Below are positions 51,824-60,434 of a stretch of 64,000 nt of DNA, piece after piece. Made by a program: the position numbers and the translations under genes. The first letter of the stretch is position 1; each line of letters begins with the position of its first letter. The notes beneath the pieces are model-generated. The model had not been told where the DNA came from, did not search any database, and saw nothing but the letters and a program-made list of their open reading frames with translations. Source of the DNA: Phycisphaerae bacterium (GTDB lineage Bacteria > Planctomycetota > Phycisphaerae > Sedimentisphaerales > Anaerobacaceae); NCBI GenBank assembly GCA_021736645.1, contig JAIPFM010000144.1:1-64000 (forward strand). Direction: 5' to 3'.

Positions 51824-54109
51824 TTGAACGCTTTGCACATTCAGAAGATCGCTTTGGAATTGGGGATTGGGGCACATCAGGTTTTGGCCACTGCGGAGCT
51901 GCTGGAAGAGGGGGGCACGGTGCCGTTTATTTCACGGTATCGTAAGGAAAAAACCGGGAGCCTGGATGAGGTGGCGATTACTGTGATTCGTGATCGGCTG
52001 GCCCAGTTAAAAGAACTGGATGCACGGCGAGACACGATTCTCAAGACTATTTCGGATCAGGGTAAGCTCTCGGACGAACTCAAGGCCAGGATCGAGGCGG
52101 CCGAGACCTTGACTGTGCTGGAGGACCTGTACCTGCCGTACAAGCCCAAACGTCGAACCCGTGCCACCATTGCCAAGGAGAAGGGGCTCGAACCGCTGGC
52201 TGTGCTGGTGTTTGAGCAGAAGGCGGACCTGAACCCCGTGACAGAGGCGCACGCGTATGTGGATGCGGAGAAGGGTGTGGCCAATGTGGATGAGGCATTG
52301 GCCGGTGCTCGGGACATCATCGCGGAGTGGATCACTGAGGATGCCCAGGCCCGCGAGCGCATTCGTGAGTTTTACACGGCCCAGGGGATCTACGAGTGTA
52401 AGGTGATCAAGGGCAAGGAGCAGGACGGATTTAAATACGAAAATTATTTTGACTGGTCCGAGCCGGTGACTAAGTCACCGTCACATCGTATCCTGGCCAT
52501 GCGGCGCGGAGAAAAAGAGGGCTTTCTGAGGCTGCGTATTACAGTGACAGAGCAGGAGGCTGTGTATGTGCTGGAGGCACTGTTCTTGAAAGAAGCCTGT
52601 GCCAGTACGGATCAGGTGAAGGCTGCGATCGCCGATGCCTACAAGCGGCTGCTGGCCCCGTCCATTGAAACAGAGATTCGTCTGGCCAGTAAGAAGAAGG
52701 CCGAGGTGGAGGCAATTGCCGTGTTTGCCGAGAATCTGCGGCAGTTGCTGCTGGCATCACCGTTGGGGCAGAAACGTGTGCTGGCTCTGGACCCGGGATT
52801 CAGGACGGGCTGCAAGGTGGTGTGTCTGGATCGTCAAGGTAAGTTGTTGCATGACGATGTGGTGTATCCGCATTCCGGGGCTGGCGCGGCTGCAACTGCA
52901 GCCGAGACTGTGAAATCCCTGGTCGAGCGGTTCGAGATCGAGGCGATTGCCATTGGAAACGGCACGGCCAGTCGCGAGACGGAGGCCTTTGTCAAGAAGA
53001 TCGAGTTGACACGCAAGGTGGCTGTGGTCATGGTCAATGAGAGCGGGGCGTCCGTGTACAGTGCGTCGGATGTGGCTCGTGAAGAGTTCCCGGACAAGGA
53101 TGTGACAGTGCGAGGCGCTGTGTCCATTGGACGACGGTTGACAGATCCCCTGGCCGAACTGGTCAAGATCGATCCCAAGAGTATTGGCGTGGGCCAGTAC
53201 CAGCACGATGTGGATCAGTCGCAACTCAAGCAGGGGCTGGACGACGTGGTGATCAGTTGCGTGAACTCTGTGGGCGTGGAACTCAATACCGCCAGCAAAC
53301 AATTACTCACCTATGTGTCCGGTCTGGGGCCGCAACTGGCTCAGAATATTGTGGCCTATCGGAATGAGAACGGGGCCTTCTCGTCTCGCAAGGCGATCTG
53401 CGAGGTGCCCAGACTGGGGGCCAAGGCGTTTGAGCAGGCTGCCGGTTTTTTACGGATTCGGGACGCAGCCAATCCTCTGGACCGCAGTGCAGTGCATCCT
53501 GAGCGCTATGCGATTGTGGATGCCATGGCCGCGGACGTGGGTTGCACAGTGGCGGAATTGATGACCGACGGGACCAAACGTCAGAAGATTCAATTGGATA
53601 AGTACGTGACAGAAGACGTGGGCCTGCCCACGCTCAACGATATTATGGCCGAACTGGCCAAGCCTGGACGTGATCCGCGCCAGCAGTTTGAAATGTTTGA
53701 ATTCGCTGAGGGGATTGAAAAGATCGAGCATGTGCAGCCTGGTATGACCCTGCCTGGTATTGTTACGAATATCACGGCGTTTGGCGCATTTGTGGATATT
53801 GGTGTGCATCAGGACGGCCTGGTGCATGTGAGCGAGATGTCCCATCATTATATCAAGGACCCCAATGAGGTGGTCAAGGTACATCAGAAGGTGACCGTGA
53901 CTGTCAAGGATGTGGACGTGGTCAAGAAGCGGATCAGCCTCTCCATGAAGGTGGGCAAGCCTGAGCCTGCACGCACGAGGTCCGTTAATCAGACTTTAAA
54001 TAAACCGGTCACCCCCAAGGCCCGGCCTGTTTCCAAAAAGAATCCGCCCAAGCCCCGAAAAGACCCCAATGAGCCTCTGGGAGATAGACTTCAGATTATC
54101 TGGAATTGA
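51824..54109 (+). CDS. tex: Tex family transcription-accessory RNA-binding protein
   Basis: About 761 aa from TTG at 51824, which has AGGAGA 7 nt upstream; an earlier TTG at 51806 overlaps that site. Domain order is that of Tex: N-terminal helical region (FISRYRKEKTGSLDEVAITVIRDRL, LYLPYKPKRRTRATIAKEKGLEPLA), YqgF-like RNase H fold (VLALDPGFRTGCKVVCLDRQGKLLHDDVVYPH), helix-hairpin-helix motifs (SGLGPQLAQNIVAYRNENGAFSSRKAI), and a C-terminal S1 domain (PGMTLPGIVTNITAFGAFVDIGVHQDGLVHVSEMSHHYIKDP) with a basic tail. Tex binds nucleic acid and affects transcription and toxin expression in other bacteria. Intact length. Confidence 0.95.
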   Translation: MNALHIQKIALELGIGAHQVLATAELLEEGGTVPFISRYRKEKTGSLDEVAITVIRDRLAQLKELDARRDTILKTISDQGKLSDELKARIEAAETLTVLEDLYLPYKPKRRTRATIAKEKGLEPLAVLVFEQKADLNPVTEAHAYVDAEKGVANVDEALAGARDIIAEWITEDAQARERIREFYTAQGIYECKVIKGKEQDGFKYENYFDWSEPVTKSPSHRILAMRRGEKEGFLRLRITVTEQEAVYVLEALFLKEACASTDQVKAAIADAYKRLLAPSIETEIRLASKKKAEVEAIAVFAENLRQLLLASPLGQKRVLALDPGFRTGCKVVCLDRQGKLLHDDVVYPHSGAGAAATAAETVKSLVERFEIEAIAIGNGTASRETEAFVKKIELTRKVAVVMVNESGASVYSASDVAREEFPDKDVTVRGAVSIGRRLTDPLAELVKIDPKSIGVGQYQHDVDQSQLKQGLDDVVISCVNSVGVELNTASKQLLTYVSGLGPQLAQNIVAYRNENGAFSSRKAICEVPRLGAKAFEQAAGFLRIRDAANPLDRSAVHPERYAIVDAMAADVGCTVAELMTDGTKRQKIQLDKYVTEDVGLPTLNDIMAELAKPGRDPRQQFEMFEFAEGIEKIEHVQPGMTLPGIVTNITAFGAFVDIGVHQDGLVHVSEMSHHYIKDPNEVVKVHQKVTVTVKDVDVVKKRISLSMKVGKPEPARTRSVNQTLNKPVTPKARPVSKKNPPKPRKDPNEPLGDRLQIIWN

Positions 54110-54256
54110 CTCTTTGATGTCTGATAATCATGTGGGGTTTCTTCAATAGTGGCTGACTTTGAGAAAGTAAGTTGGCGTTTGCCCAATTATTTCCCATAGT
54201 TTGAAAAGACGTAGAGTTTCAGATTTGAGCTATACCATATGTCTTGGGGGATATAT

Positions 54257-54697
54257 ATGTACGACGAACGGCCCATCATGTTGCTGGACAGTAATGCCTT
54301 GGAGGCAGGGAAACTGAAGCAGGTCCTGAGTGAGGCGTCGATGTCTTGCCCTGTTGTGCATTGTATCGATAGCTATGATGCGATGGAATACCTGGTAGAG
54401 GAACTGGGTGAGAGACCCTGTCTGATTCTGATGAATATCTATGCCTCCGGCATGCCCGGGCTGGATTTTCTCAAGTGGATTAAGTCCAATGAAGCACTTC
54501 AGACTATTCCCATCATCGCCCTGGCAGATGGCCAAAAGGAACATTATGTGAATGCCTGTTTTTCCCTGGGGGCCGCTGGATACATTATCCGGGCTGAGGA
54601 ATATGATACCTTCAAGAAGAATGTTGACATCATCCTCAATTACTGGGAGCTAAGTCGGTTGCCCTCCAGTCATATGAGCTATCAAGACACTTGTTAA
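54257..54697 (+). CDS. Degenerate (pseudo-)receiver domain protein
   Basis: About 146 aa from the ATG at 54257 (GGGGG 6 nt upstream). The fold pattern of a stand-alone response-regulator receiver is clear (IMLLDSNALEAGKLKQVL, PCLILMNIYASGMPGLDFLKWIK, IPIIALADG, LGAAGYIIRAEEYDTFKKNV), but the chemistry is changed: the phospho-acceptor Asp is Asn60, the Thr/Ser is Ala90, and the conserved Lys is Arg112. Asp11 of the acidic pocket remains. It therefore probably works without phosphorylation, as a protein-interaction switch. No output domain is attached and no kinase gene is adjacent; it lies between tex and larE. Confidence 0.8.
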   Translation: MYDERPIMLLDSNALEAGKLKQVLSEASMSCPVVHCIDSYDAMEYLVEELGERPCLILMNIYASGMPGLDFLKWIKSNEALQTIPIIALADGQKEHYVNACFSLGAAGYIIRAEEYDTFKKNVDIILNYWELSRLPSSHMSYQDTC

Positions 54698-54715
54698 GGC
54701 CCTGAATGGCCGCAT

Positions 54716-55549
54716 CTAAGGGGACTGAAACGCCTGCTTCTGTTGATGGCTGAGGGTTTCATTGAGAGAGCCGCTGCGGAAGCCCTGAAGGTCCATGGTG
54801 ACATAGGTAAAGCCAAGGGCCTTGATCGATTCTGTGATGCGTCCCCTGTATTCCAGCAGCCTCGACATGTCATCGCCTGTCACCTCAATGCGAGCGAGCG
54901 TATCGTGGTGACGAACTCGAAATTCCACAAAGCCCAGAGACCGCAACAGGTCTTCCGCTTTTTCCACCTGGGCCAGCCGGTCCGCGGTGATTTCCAGGCC
55001 ATAAGCCATACGTGAGGCCAGGCAGGGTGAGGCCGGGATGTCTGCAGTGGCCAGATTCATGTCGCGACTCAAAGCCCGGATGTCTGCTTTGGTCAATCCG
55101 GCGTCCATGAGGGGGCTGCGCACATTGAGTTTTTGTGCGGCCTGATTACCAGGGCGGTAGTCCGCCTTGTCGTCGAAATTGCTCCCACAGATCACCATGC
55201 CAAACCCGGCCTGTTCAGCAATCCGCTTGAGCACTGTATATAAATGAGATTTGCAGTGAAAGCAGCGGTCCGCCTTGTTGGCTGCATAGGCCTGATCATT
55301 TAACTCTTCCACAGTCACTTCCTGAACTCTGGCACCCATGGCCCTGGCATTGTCCATGGCCTGGTCATATTGAGATCGAGCCAGAGACGGACTCACACCA
55401 ATACAGGCGAGTACTTTGTCGGAGCCCAGGGTATCTACTGCCGCTTTGAGTAGAAACGTACTGTCCACGCCCCCGGAATAGGCCACCACGACCTGCTTGA
55501 GGTCTCTCAGAATCCCCTGTAATTTTGCGTATTTCTGTAATGTATTCAT
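54716..55549 (-). CDS. larE: LarE, ATP-dependent sacrificial sulfur transferase
   Basis: 277 aa. The PP-loop SGGVDST is at residues 25-31, KADRCFHCKSHLY at 92-104 and ASPCLASR with Cys176 at the same position as the sulfur-donating cysteine of Lactiplantibacillus LarE. The enzyme adenylates and thiolates the biscarboxylated pyridinium for the nickel-pincer cofactor of lactate racemase. larA, larB and larC are not in this window, so partners must be elsewhere or the protein serves another enzyme. The putative promoter (55558-55586) is so close that the transcript may be leaderless; no Shine-Dalgarno precedes the ATG. Confidence 0.93.
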   Translation of the reverse strand: MNTLQKYAKLQGILRDLKQVVVAYSGGVDSTFLLKAAVDTLGSDKVLACIGVSPSLARSQYDQAMDNARAMGARVQEVTVEELNDQAYAANKADRCFHCKSHLYTVLKRIAEQAGFGMVICGSNFDDKADYRPGNQAAQKLNVRSPLMDAGLTKADIRALSRDMNLATADIPASPCLASRMAYGLEITADRLAQVEKAEDLLRSLGFVEFRVRHHDTLARIEVTGDDMSRLLEYRGRITESIKALGFTYVTMDLQGFRSGSLNETLSHQQKQAFQSP

Positions 55550-55557
55550 GGTGGGGG

Positions 55558-55586
55558 AGTGTAGCGAGGGGGCTGGAATTTGGCAA
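55558..55586 (-). promoter_or_regulatory. Putative larE promoter, possibly leaderless
   Basis: On the minus strand: TTGCCA (55586-55581), 17-nt spacer, TACACT (55563-55558). The expected transcription start would fall within a few nt of the larE ATG at 55549. Confidence 0.4.
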
Positions 55587-55601
55587 GGAAAAAGGGGGCA
55601 G

Positions 55602-55629
55602 GTTCAGGATGCAGGGCTCAGGGTTCAGG
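55602..55629 (+). repeat. Heptamer array 10 (four units)
   Basis: GTTCAGG ATGCAGG GCTCAGG GTTCAGG, between larE and tRNA-Thr. Confidence 0.75.
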
Positions 55630-55654
55630 ATTGGCTGCGTGGGCCATTCCGTTG

Positions 55655-55682
55655 ACTTTGAACTCAGAACTTTGCACTTAAT
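55655..55682 (+). repeat. Heptamer array 11 next to the tRNA 3' end
   Basis: ACTTTGA ACTCAGA ACTTTGC ACTTAAT, ending 7 nt beyond the 3' end of the minus-strand tRNA gene. Confidence 0.65.
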
Positions 55683-55689
55683 TTAGGAA

Positions 55690-55761
55690 AGCCGACGGAG
55701 GGACTTGAACCCTCAACCTCAGCTTTACGAAAGCTGTGCTCTACCATTGAGCTACGTCGGC
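55690..55761 (-). tRNA. tRNA-Thr (anticodon CGT)
   Basis: On the minus strand the 7-bp acceptor stem GCCGACG/CGTCGGC, D arm (GTAGCTCAATGGTAGAGCA), anticodon stem CAGCT/AGCTG with loop TTCGTAA (anticodon CGT, reading ACG) and T arm with GGTTCAAGTCC are all present. About 72 nt including the discriminator; no CCA is encoded. Confidence 0.95.
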
Positions 55762-55774
55762 AACAAAAGTCCAG

Positions 55775-55803
55775 AGTTTACTATTTTGAAGGACCTGTGT
55801 AAA
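55775..55803 (-). promoter_or_regulatory. Promoter of tRNA-Thr
   Basis: On the minus strand: TTTACA (55803-55798), 17-nt spacer, TAAACT (55780-55775), about 14 nt before the mature tRNA 5' end. Confidence 0.6.
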
Positions 55804-55819
55804 GAGGGATTTTTTACAC

Positions 55820-55848
55820 TTTACTGGGCCTGGACTGGTTGATATAGA
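55820..55848 (+). promoter_or_regulatory. Putative promoter of the HtrA-like protease gene
   Basis: TTTACT (55820-55825), 17-nt spacer, TATAGA (55843-55848), about 50 nt before the start codon and divergent from the tRNA promoter. Confidence 0.4.
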
Positions 55849-55898
55849 TGGGGCAATAAGATTGAATTCTGGCGTTTTATCAATGGAGTATGGCGTTT

Positions 55899-57047
55899 AT
55901 GGAACTGAATCTGTCTTGCCCCCCGCAAAAAGCCCCTGAATCCGGGCATCGTTTGACTGTGCTGTTGCTGGTGCTGGTTGTAATCGTGATCATATTTCAG
56001 ACGGGCCTGTGGTTTTCCGGGTTCTACAGTAGCCCCAGCGTCCAACTGCGTGCCATCACACCCCGGGGGGATCTGGCCCAGGATGAGAAGACCACGATTG
56101 AACTGTTTCAGGAAGCGTCCCCAAGTGTGGTGTATATCACCAGCCTGACCGTTCAGAGGAATTTGTTCAACCTCAGGGCCACGGCCATTCCGCGTGGTAC
56201 GGGTTCCGGGTTTGTGTGGGATGACCGGGGCACGATCATTACCAACCTGCACGTAGTCAGTGGCGGTACAGAGGCTCAGGTGACCCTGTCCGATCAATCT
56301 TCCTGGCTGGCCAAGCTTGTCGGGGTGGAGGCGGACAAGGACCTGGCTGTGCTGCACATTGACGCACCCAGAGAAGCACTCAAACCCCTTGCTTTAGGCA
56401 CATCAGGCGATCTTCTGGTGGGGCAGAAGGTGTTTGCCATTGGTAATCCCTTTGGACTGGACCAGACACTCACCACAGGCGTGATCAGTGGATTGGGCCG
56501 GGAAATTCAATCACAGAGCGGTCGCCCCATTGAAGGTGTGATTCAGACCGATGCGGCCATCAATCCCGGCAATTCAGGCGGGCCATTACTCGATAGTGCC
56601 GGGCGTTTGATCGGCATCAACACTGCCATTGTCAGCCCGTCAGGCGCCTATGCCGGTGTGGGATTTGCAGTGCCCGTGGATGTGGTGAACCGTGTGGTCC
56701 CCCAGATTGTAGAATTTGGACGCGTACGCAAGCCAGATCTGGGTATCGATATGGCCGACGTTAGCATGCGTATTGGTAGGTCGAGAGTCAAGGGCATTTT
56801 GGTGCGGGGTGTGAATCCCGGGAGTGGCGCGCAAAAGGCTGGTATCAAGCCACCTCAATTGGATCGCTTCGGTTACCCTGTCCAGGTGGATCTGATCATC
56901 GCCTGCGACAATGTCCCGGTTGAGACCCAGAACGACCTGTTTCGTATCTTGGATCAGCATGAAATCGGTGATACGGTCAAGGTCAGGATTAGACGCAATG
57001 ACAAAACTTTTGAGGCAAACGTGATTCTTCAAGACCTGGTGCCTTAA
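55899..57047 (+). CDS. HtrA/DegS-like membrane-anchored serine protease
   Basis: About 382 aa from the ATG at 55899 (GGAG 10 nt upstream); an ATG at 55890 is too near that site. One N-terminal transmembrane helix (about residues 18-41) is followed by a trypsin-like domain with the triad His118 in [11 protein letters not shown], Asp148 in [11 protein letters not shown] and Ser226 in NPGNSGGP, then one PDZ domain (about 285-380: [17 protein letters not shown]...[37 protein letters not shown]). A single PDZ and a membrane anchor suit a DegS/HtrA-type envelope quality-control protease. Its last 4 nt overlap convergently with pgi. Confidence 0.93.
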   Translation: MELNLSCPPQKAPESGHRLTVLLLVLVVIVIIFQTGLWFSGFYSSPSVQLRAITPRGDLAQDEKTTIELFQEASPSVVYITSLTVQRNLFNLRATAIPRGTGSGFVWDDRGTIITNLHVVSGGTEAQVTLSDQSSWLAKLVGVEADKDLAVLHIDAPREALKPLALGTSGDLLVGQKVFAIGNPFGLDQTLTTGVISGLGREIQSQSGRPIEGVIQTDAAINPGNSGGPLLDSAGRLIGINTAIVSPSGAYAGVGFAVPVDVVNRVVPQIVEFGRVRKPDLGIDMADVSMRIGRSRVKGILVRGVNPGSGAQKAGIKPPQLDRFGYPVQVDLIIACDNVPVETQNDLFRILDQHEIGDTVKVRIRRNDKTFEANVILQDLVP

Positions 57048-58705
57048 GGACCGGTCTCCTGTTGCATTTGTTTGTAGGCATTGATCAGGCCATTGGTGGA
57101 TGCATCATGGCCTGTCACATCCTGGTCGCCTCTCAGTTCCGGTAGGATGGCATTGGCCAGTTGTTTGCCGAGTTCCACACCCCATTGATCGAAGCTGAAG
57201 ATATTCCAGATTACCCCCTGCAAAAATATTTTGTGTTCGTACAAGGCAATGAGTGAGCCCAGAGATCTGGGTGTGATCTTCTTGAGGAGTATTGAGTTGG
57301 TGGGGCGGTTGCCTTCAAAGACCTTGAAGGGCAGCAGGGCCTTGATTTCTTCATCTGTCTTGCCTGCAGTCTTGAGCTCGGCCTGGACTTCTTCTGTGGT
57401 CTTGCCCTGCATCAGCGCCTCCGTCTGTGCAAAGAAGTTGCTCATCAGCTTGGCATGGTGGTCGCCAAGCGGATTGTACGTCTTGGCAGAGGCAATAAAA
57501 TCGCACGGGATGAGTTTCGTGCCCTGGTGGATCAACTGGTAAAACGCGTGCTGACCATTGGTCCCAGGCTCGCCCCATACGATCGGGCCCGTCTGATATG
57601 TCACAGACTTGCCGCTGCGATCCACATACTTACCGTTGCTCTCCATGTTGCCCTGCTGGAAGTAGGCTGCAAAGCGGTGCATGTATTGATCGTAGGGCAG
57701 GATGGCCTCGGTCTCTGCCTCAAAGAAGTTGTTGTACCAGAGTCCGATCAGGGCCAGGATCACGGGTAGGTTGTCCTCCAACGGAGCATCCTTGAAGTGC
57801 ATGTCCATGGCATGCGCACCGCAAAGCAGGGCCTGGAAGTGATCGAAGCCAATGGTGCAGGCAATGGACAGGCCAATGGCAGACCAGAGTGAATAACGAC
57901 CGCCCACCCAATTCCAGAACACGAACATGTTGGCAGGATTGATGCCGAATTTTTCTACTTCCGTCTGGTTGGTGGACACGGCAACAAAGTGCCTGGCCAC
58001 ATGGCTTTCATCTGTGGCCGCCTTGAGAAGCCAGTCCCTGGCGGAATGGGCATTGGTCATGGTCTCCTGAGTGGTAAAGGTCTTGGAGGCCACAATAAAG
58101 AGCGTGCTTTCCGGTCTGACCTGCTTGAGGACTTCTGCGAGATGCGTGCCATCCACATTGGACACAAAGTGGGGGGTAATGCCCTGCCAATAGGGCCGCA
58201 GGGCTTCAGTGACCATGACCGGGCCAAGATCAGACCCGCCTATACCGATGTTGACAATGTCTGTAATGGCCTTGTCTGTGTAGCCTGTCCACTCGCCGGA
58301 TATGAGCTTTGACGAAAATGCCTTCATCTGCTCCAGCACGGCATTGACTTCTGGCATCACATCTTCGCCATCCAACAGAATGGGGGTATTGGACTGATTC
58401 CGCAGTGCAGTGTGCAGGACTGCCCGGCCCTCAGTTTCATTTATTTTCTGACCTGACAACAACGAATCAATGGCCTCTTTGACGTGTGTTTCTTGTGCCA
58501 AAGCAAATAGCAGGTCCAGCGTGTCCTGGGTGATACGGTTCTTGGAGTAGTCCACCAGCATGTCTTCAAATTGCCTGGAAAACCGGGAAAAGCGATCGGC
58601 ATCCTCAGCGAACAAGTTTTTCATATGCACAGATTGCATTGTCTGGAAATGGTCTGTTAATTTGGCCCAGGCATGGGTTTGCGTTGGGTCTATGGACTGA
58701 AGCAT
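57044..58705 (-). CDS. pgi: Glucose-6-phosphate isomerase
   Basis: 553 aa, the usual length of proteobacterial-type Pgi. Signatures include [21 protein letters not shown], the conserved [42 protein letters not shown] and [27 protein letters not shown]. It interconverts glucose-6-phosphate and fructose-6-phosphate in glycolysis and gluconeogenesis. It is transcribed alone, convergent with the protease gene and divergent from rodA. Confidence 0.97.
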   Translation of the reverse strand: MLQSIDPTQTHAWAKLTDHFQTMQSVHMKNLFAEDADRFSRFSRQFEDMLVDYSKNRITQDTLDLLFALAQETHVKEAIDSLLSGQKINETEGRAVLHTALRNQSNTPILLDGEDVMPEVNAVLEQMKAFSSKLISGEWTGYTDKAITDIVNIGIGGSDLGPVMVTEALRPYWQGITPHFVSNVDGTHLAEVLKQVRPESTLFIVASKTFTTQETMTNAHSARDWLLKAATDESHVARHFVAVSTNQTEVEKFGINPANMFVFWNWVGGRYSLWSAIGLSIACTIGFDHFQALLCGAHAMDMHFKDAPLEDNLPVILALIGLWYNNFFEAETEAILPYDQYMHRFAAYFQQGNMESNGKYVDRSGKSVTYQTGPIVWGEPGTNGQHAFYQLIHQGTKLIPCDFIASAKTYNPLGDHHAKLMSNFFAQTEALMQGKTTEEVQAELKTAGKTDEEIKALLPFKVFEGNRPTNSILLKKITPRSLGSLIALYEHKIFLQGVIWNIFSFDQWGVELGKQLANAILPELRGDQDVTGHDASTNGLINAYKQMQQETGP

Positions 58706-58755
58706 GACTATCCCTTTCTATGGTTCTGCACAGGACTGTTCCTGAAAAAGCCAGG

Positions 58756-58784
58756 ATTATACAATGTCTCTGTTTTGAAGTCGA
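58756..58784 (-). promoter_or_regulatory. Putative pgi promoter
   Basis: On the minus strand: TCGACT (58784-58779), 17-nt spacer, consensus TATAAT (58761-58756), about 50 nt before the pgi ATG. The rest of the 308-nt pgi-rodA gap holds only heptamer array 12. Confidence 0.5.
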
Positions 58785-58977
58785 AGAGATTATGAACCCC
58801 CTGTATGTACTTTCTTTACACGTCTACTCCATGTTTTCCAGGTCACACCAAAAGAGGATCTGCTGGAATATTGGGTTGTAAAGGGTTATTGTGTAAAAAA
58901 TATGGGGCATTTGTGTGGCAATTTGGGGGTGTTGGCCGATAATTGCTTTTAAGTAAGAGGTGGGGCCGTATCCCACA

Positions 58978-59012
58978 CCAGAAACCAACAACCAGTAACC
59001 AGAAACGAGTCC
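58978..59012 (+). repeat. Heptamer array 12 immediately before rodA
   Basis: CCAGAAA CCAACAA CCAGTAA CCAGAAA CGAGTCC, ending 1 nt before the TTG start of rodA and occupying the position where a Shine-Dalgarno would lie. Confidence 0.8.
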
Positions 59013-59013
59013 T

Positions 59014-60171
59014 TTGCCCAAAGATCTCTACAACACAAGTCGCCTGGATGACCGCATCGCCAAGGTCGTGGTCCTGCTCATGGCCATTGGTACGGTGTTT
59101 GTCTTTTCTGCCAGTGCCACCCTTGATCGGGCTTATGACCTGAAACGTCTGTACACATATGTAAGTGTACGGCAGATCCTGTTTTTTCCCATTGCGTGTC
59201 TAGTGATGTACCTGGTGTCTCTGTTTGATCACACACGCCTGAGTTTTTCCAGAGGGGTATTGCGTTCCTTGACACCGTATTTGCTGGTGCTGAGTATTGT
59301 TTTGTGCGCGGCTGTGCTGATTCCGGGTATTGGCGCGGAAAAGAATTTTTCACGTCGATGGTTCAGTCTGGGCGTGGGGCCTGTGACCATTAATTTTCAA
59401 CCTTCTGAATTTGGCAAATGGACCATCATATTTTTTGTGGCTGCTGTGTGTGCCCGTCTGAAGTTCAAACTGAGATCATTCTGGCTGCACCTGCTCCCCA
59501 TTTGTCTGGTCATTGGTGTGGTGGCCGGATTGATTGTGATTGAGGATTTGGGCACGGCTGCCCTGGTGGCCCTGGTCAGCTATCTCATGCTGTGTGTGGG
59601 CGGAGGCAAGTGGTGGCATCTGATCAGTCCTGTGCCTGTGGGGGGTGCTGCCTTCTACTTCATGATCATGAAGGAACCCTACCGATTGAAGCGGTTGATT
59701 GGTTTTCTGGAGCCGGAAAAATGGGCGGATACAGTCATGTACCAGGCCAACCAGTCTCTTGTGGCCATGGGGTCTGGTGGGCTGTTTGGCAAGGGCCTTG
59801 GCAACGGCATCTGTAAATACGGCCATGTGCCTGAAGATACCACAGACCTTGTGTTTGCCATTATTGGCGAGGAACTGGGCCTGGTAGGTACCTTGGCGGT
59901 CATTCTCATCTTTGTTTATCTACTCTGGCTGGGCCTGCGCGTGGTGCTCAAGTGCAGGCATGGCTTCAGCCAACTCCTGGCCACTGGCATTGTCCTGGTT
60001 CTGGGCATTCAAGCGGCCCTGAACATTGGTGTGGCCACTGTGGTGTTACCCACCAAAGGCATTCAGTTACCATTTCTCAGTGCAGGCGGAAGCAGCCTCC
60101 TCATGTCTGCGGCAGCGGCCGGAGTACTGCTGAACATTGCCAGGCAGGCAGAAGCCGAAGCTGCTGAATAA
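59014..60171 (+). CDS. rodA: RodA/FtsW/SpoVE-family peptidoglycan glycosyltransferase
   Basis: 385 aa with about ten transmembrane helices. SEDS signatures: RRWFSLGVGPVTINFQPSEFGKW, VIEDLGTAALVALVSYLML, YQANQSLVAMGSGGLFGKGLGNGICKYGHVPEDTTDLVFAIIGEELGLVG and VVLPTKGIQLPFLSAGGSSLL. SEDS proteins polymerise glycan strands with a class B PBP for elongation (RodA) or division (FtsW). Neither a PBP nor mur/fts genes are nearby, so RodA versus FtsW is not settled. The TTG start lacks a Shine-Dalgarno because a repeat array fills that space; the first internal ATG would cut into TM1, so TTG is kept. Confidence 0.88.
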   Translation: MPKDLYNTSRLDDRIAKVVVLLMAIGTVFVFSASATLDRAYDLKRLYTYVSVRQILFFPIACLVMYLVSLFDHTRLSFSRGVLRSLTPYLLVLSIVLCAAVLIPGIGAEKNFSRRWFSLGVGPVTINFQPSEFGKWTIIFFVAAVCARLKFKLRSFWLHLLPICLVIGVVAGLIVIEDLGTAALVALVSYLMLCVGGGKWWHLISPVPVGGAAFYFMIMKEPYRLKRLIGFLEPEKWADTVMYQANQSLVAMGSGGLFGKGLGNGICKYGHVPEDTTDLVFAIIGEELGLVGTLAVILIFVYLLWLGLRVVLKCRHGFSQLLATGIVLVLGIQAALNIGVATVVLPTKGIQLPFLSAGGSSLLMSAAAAGVLLNIARQAEAEAAE

Positions 60172-60203
60172 CAGGACTTCCGCAAAAAGCCCTGTGGCGA
60201 TCA

Positions 60204-60224
60204 GTTCTTAGTATTCAGTTTTCT
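60204..60224 (+). repeat. Heptamer array 13 (three units)
   Basis: GTTCTTA GTATTCA GTTTTCT, 32 nt after the rodA stop. Between this and array 14, at 60261-60286, lies a third kind of short periodic text (CTCTCCGTG TCCCCCGTG CCTCTGTG). Confidence 0.6.
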
Positions 60225-60392
60225 GAAAAAGGCCTGCCCTTTGCGTTCTGCATTGATAGCCTCTCCGTGTCCCCCGTGCCTCTGTGCGAGGAAATACTTT
60301 TTGAGATTTTTGTATTCTGGCAAGGAAGGAAAATAAGCATGGATCGCACGTCCCGGTTTGCCGGTCAAACAGCCCGCACAGCGGTTCAACTA

Positions 60393-60427
60393 CTGAAAAC
60401 TGAACACCTAACACTAAAAACCGGAAC
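60393..60427 (+). repeat. Heptamer array 14 beyond the queA 3' end
   Basis: CTGAAAA CTGAACA CCTAACA CTAAAAA CCGGAAC, ending 8 nt from the queA stop (queA is on the minus strand). Confidence 0.75.
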
Positions 60428-60434
60428 GCAGCGA

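Noticed and set aside
55602-55682. Attachment site next to tRNA-Thr
   Set aside because: The repeats beside the tRNA belong to the heptamer family. No partial tRNA copy or integrase gene is present in the window.
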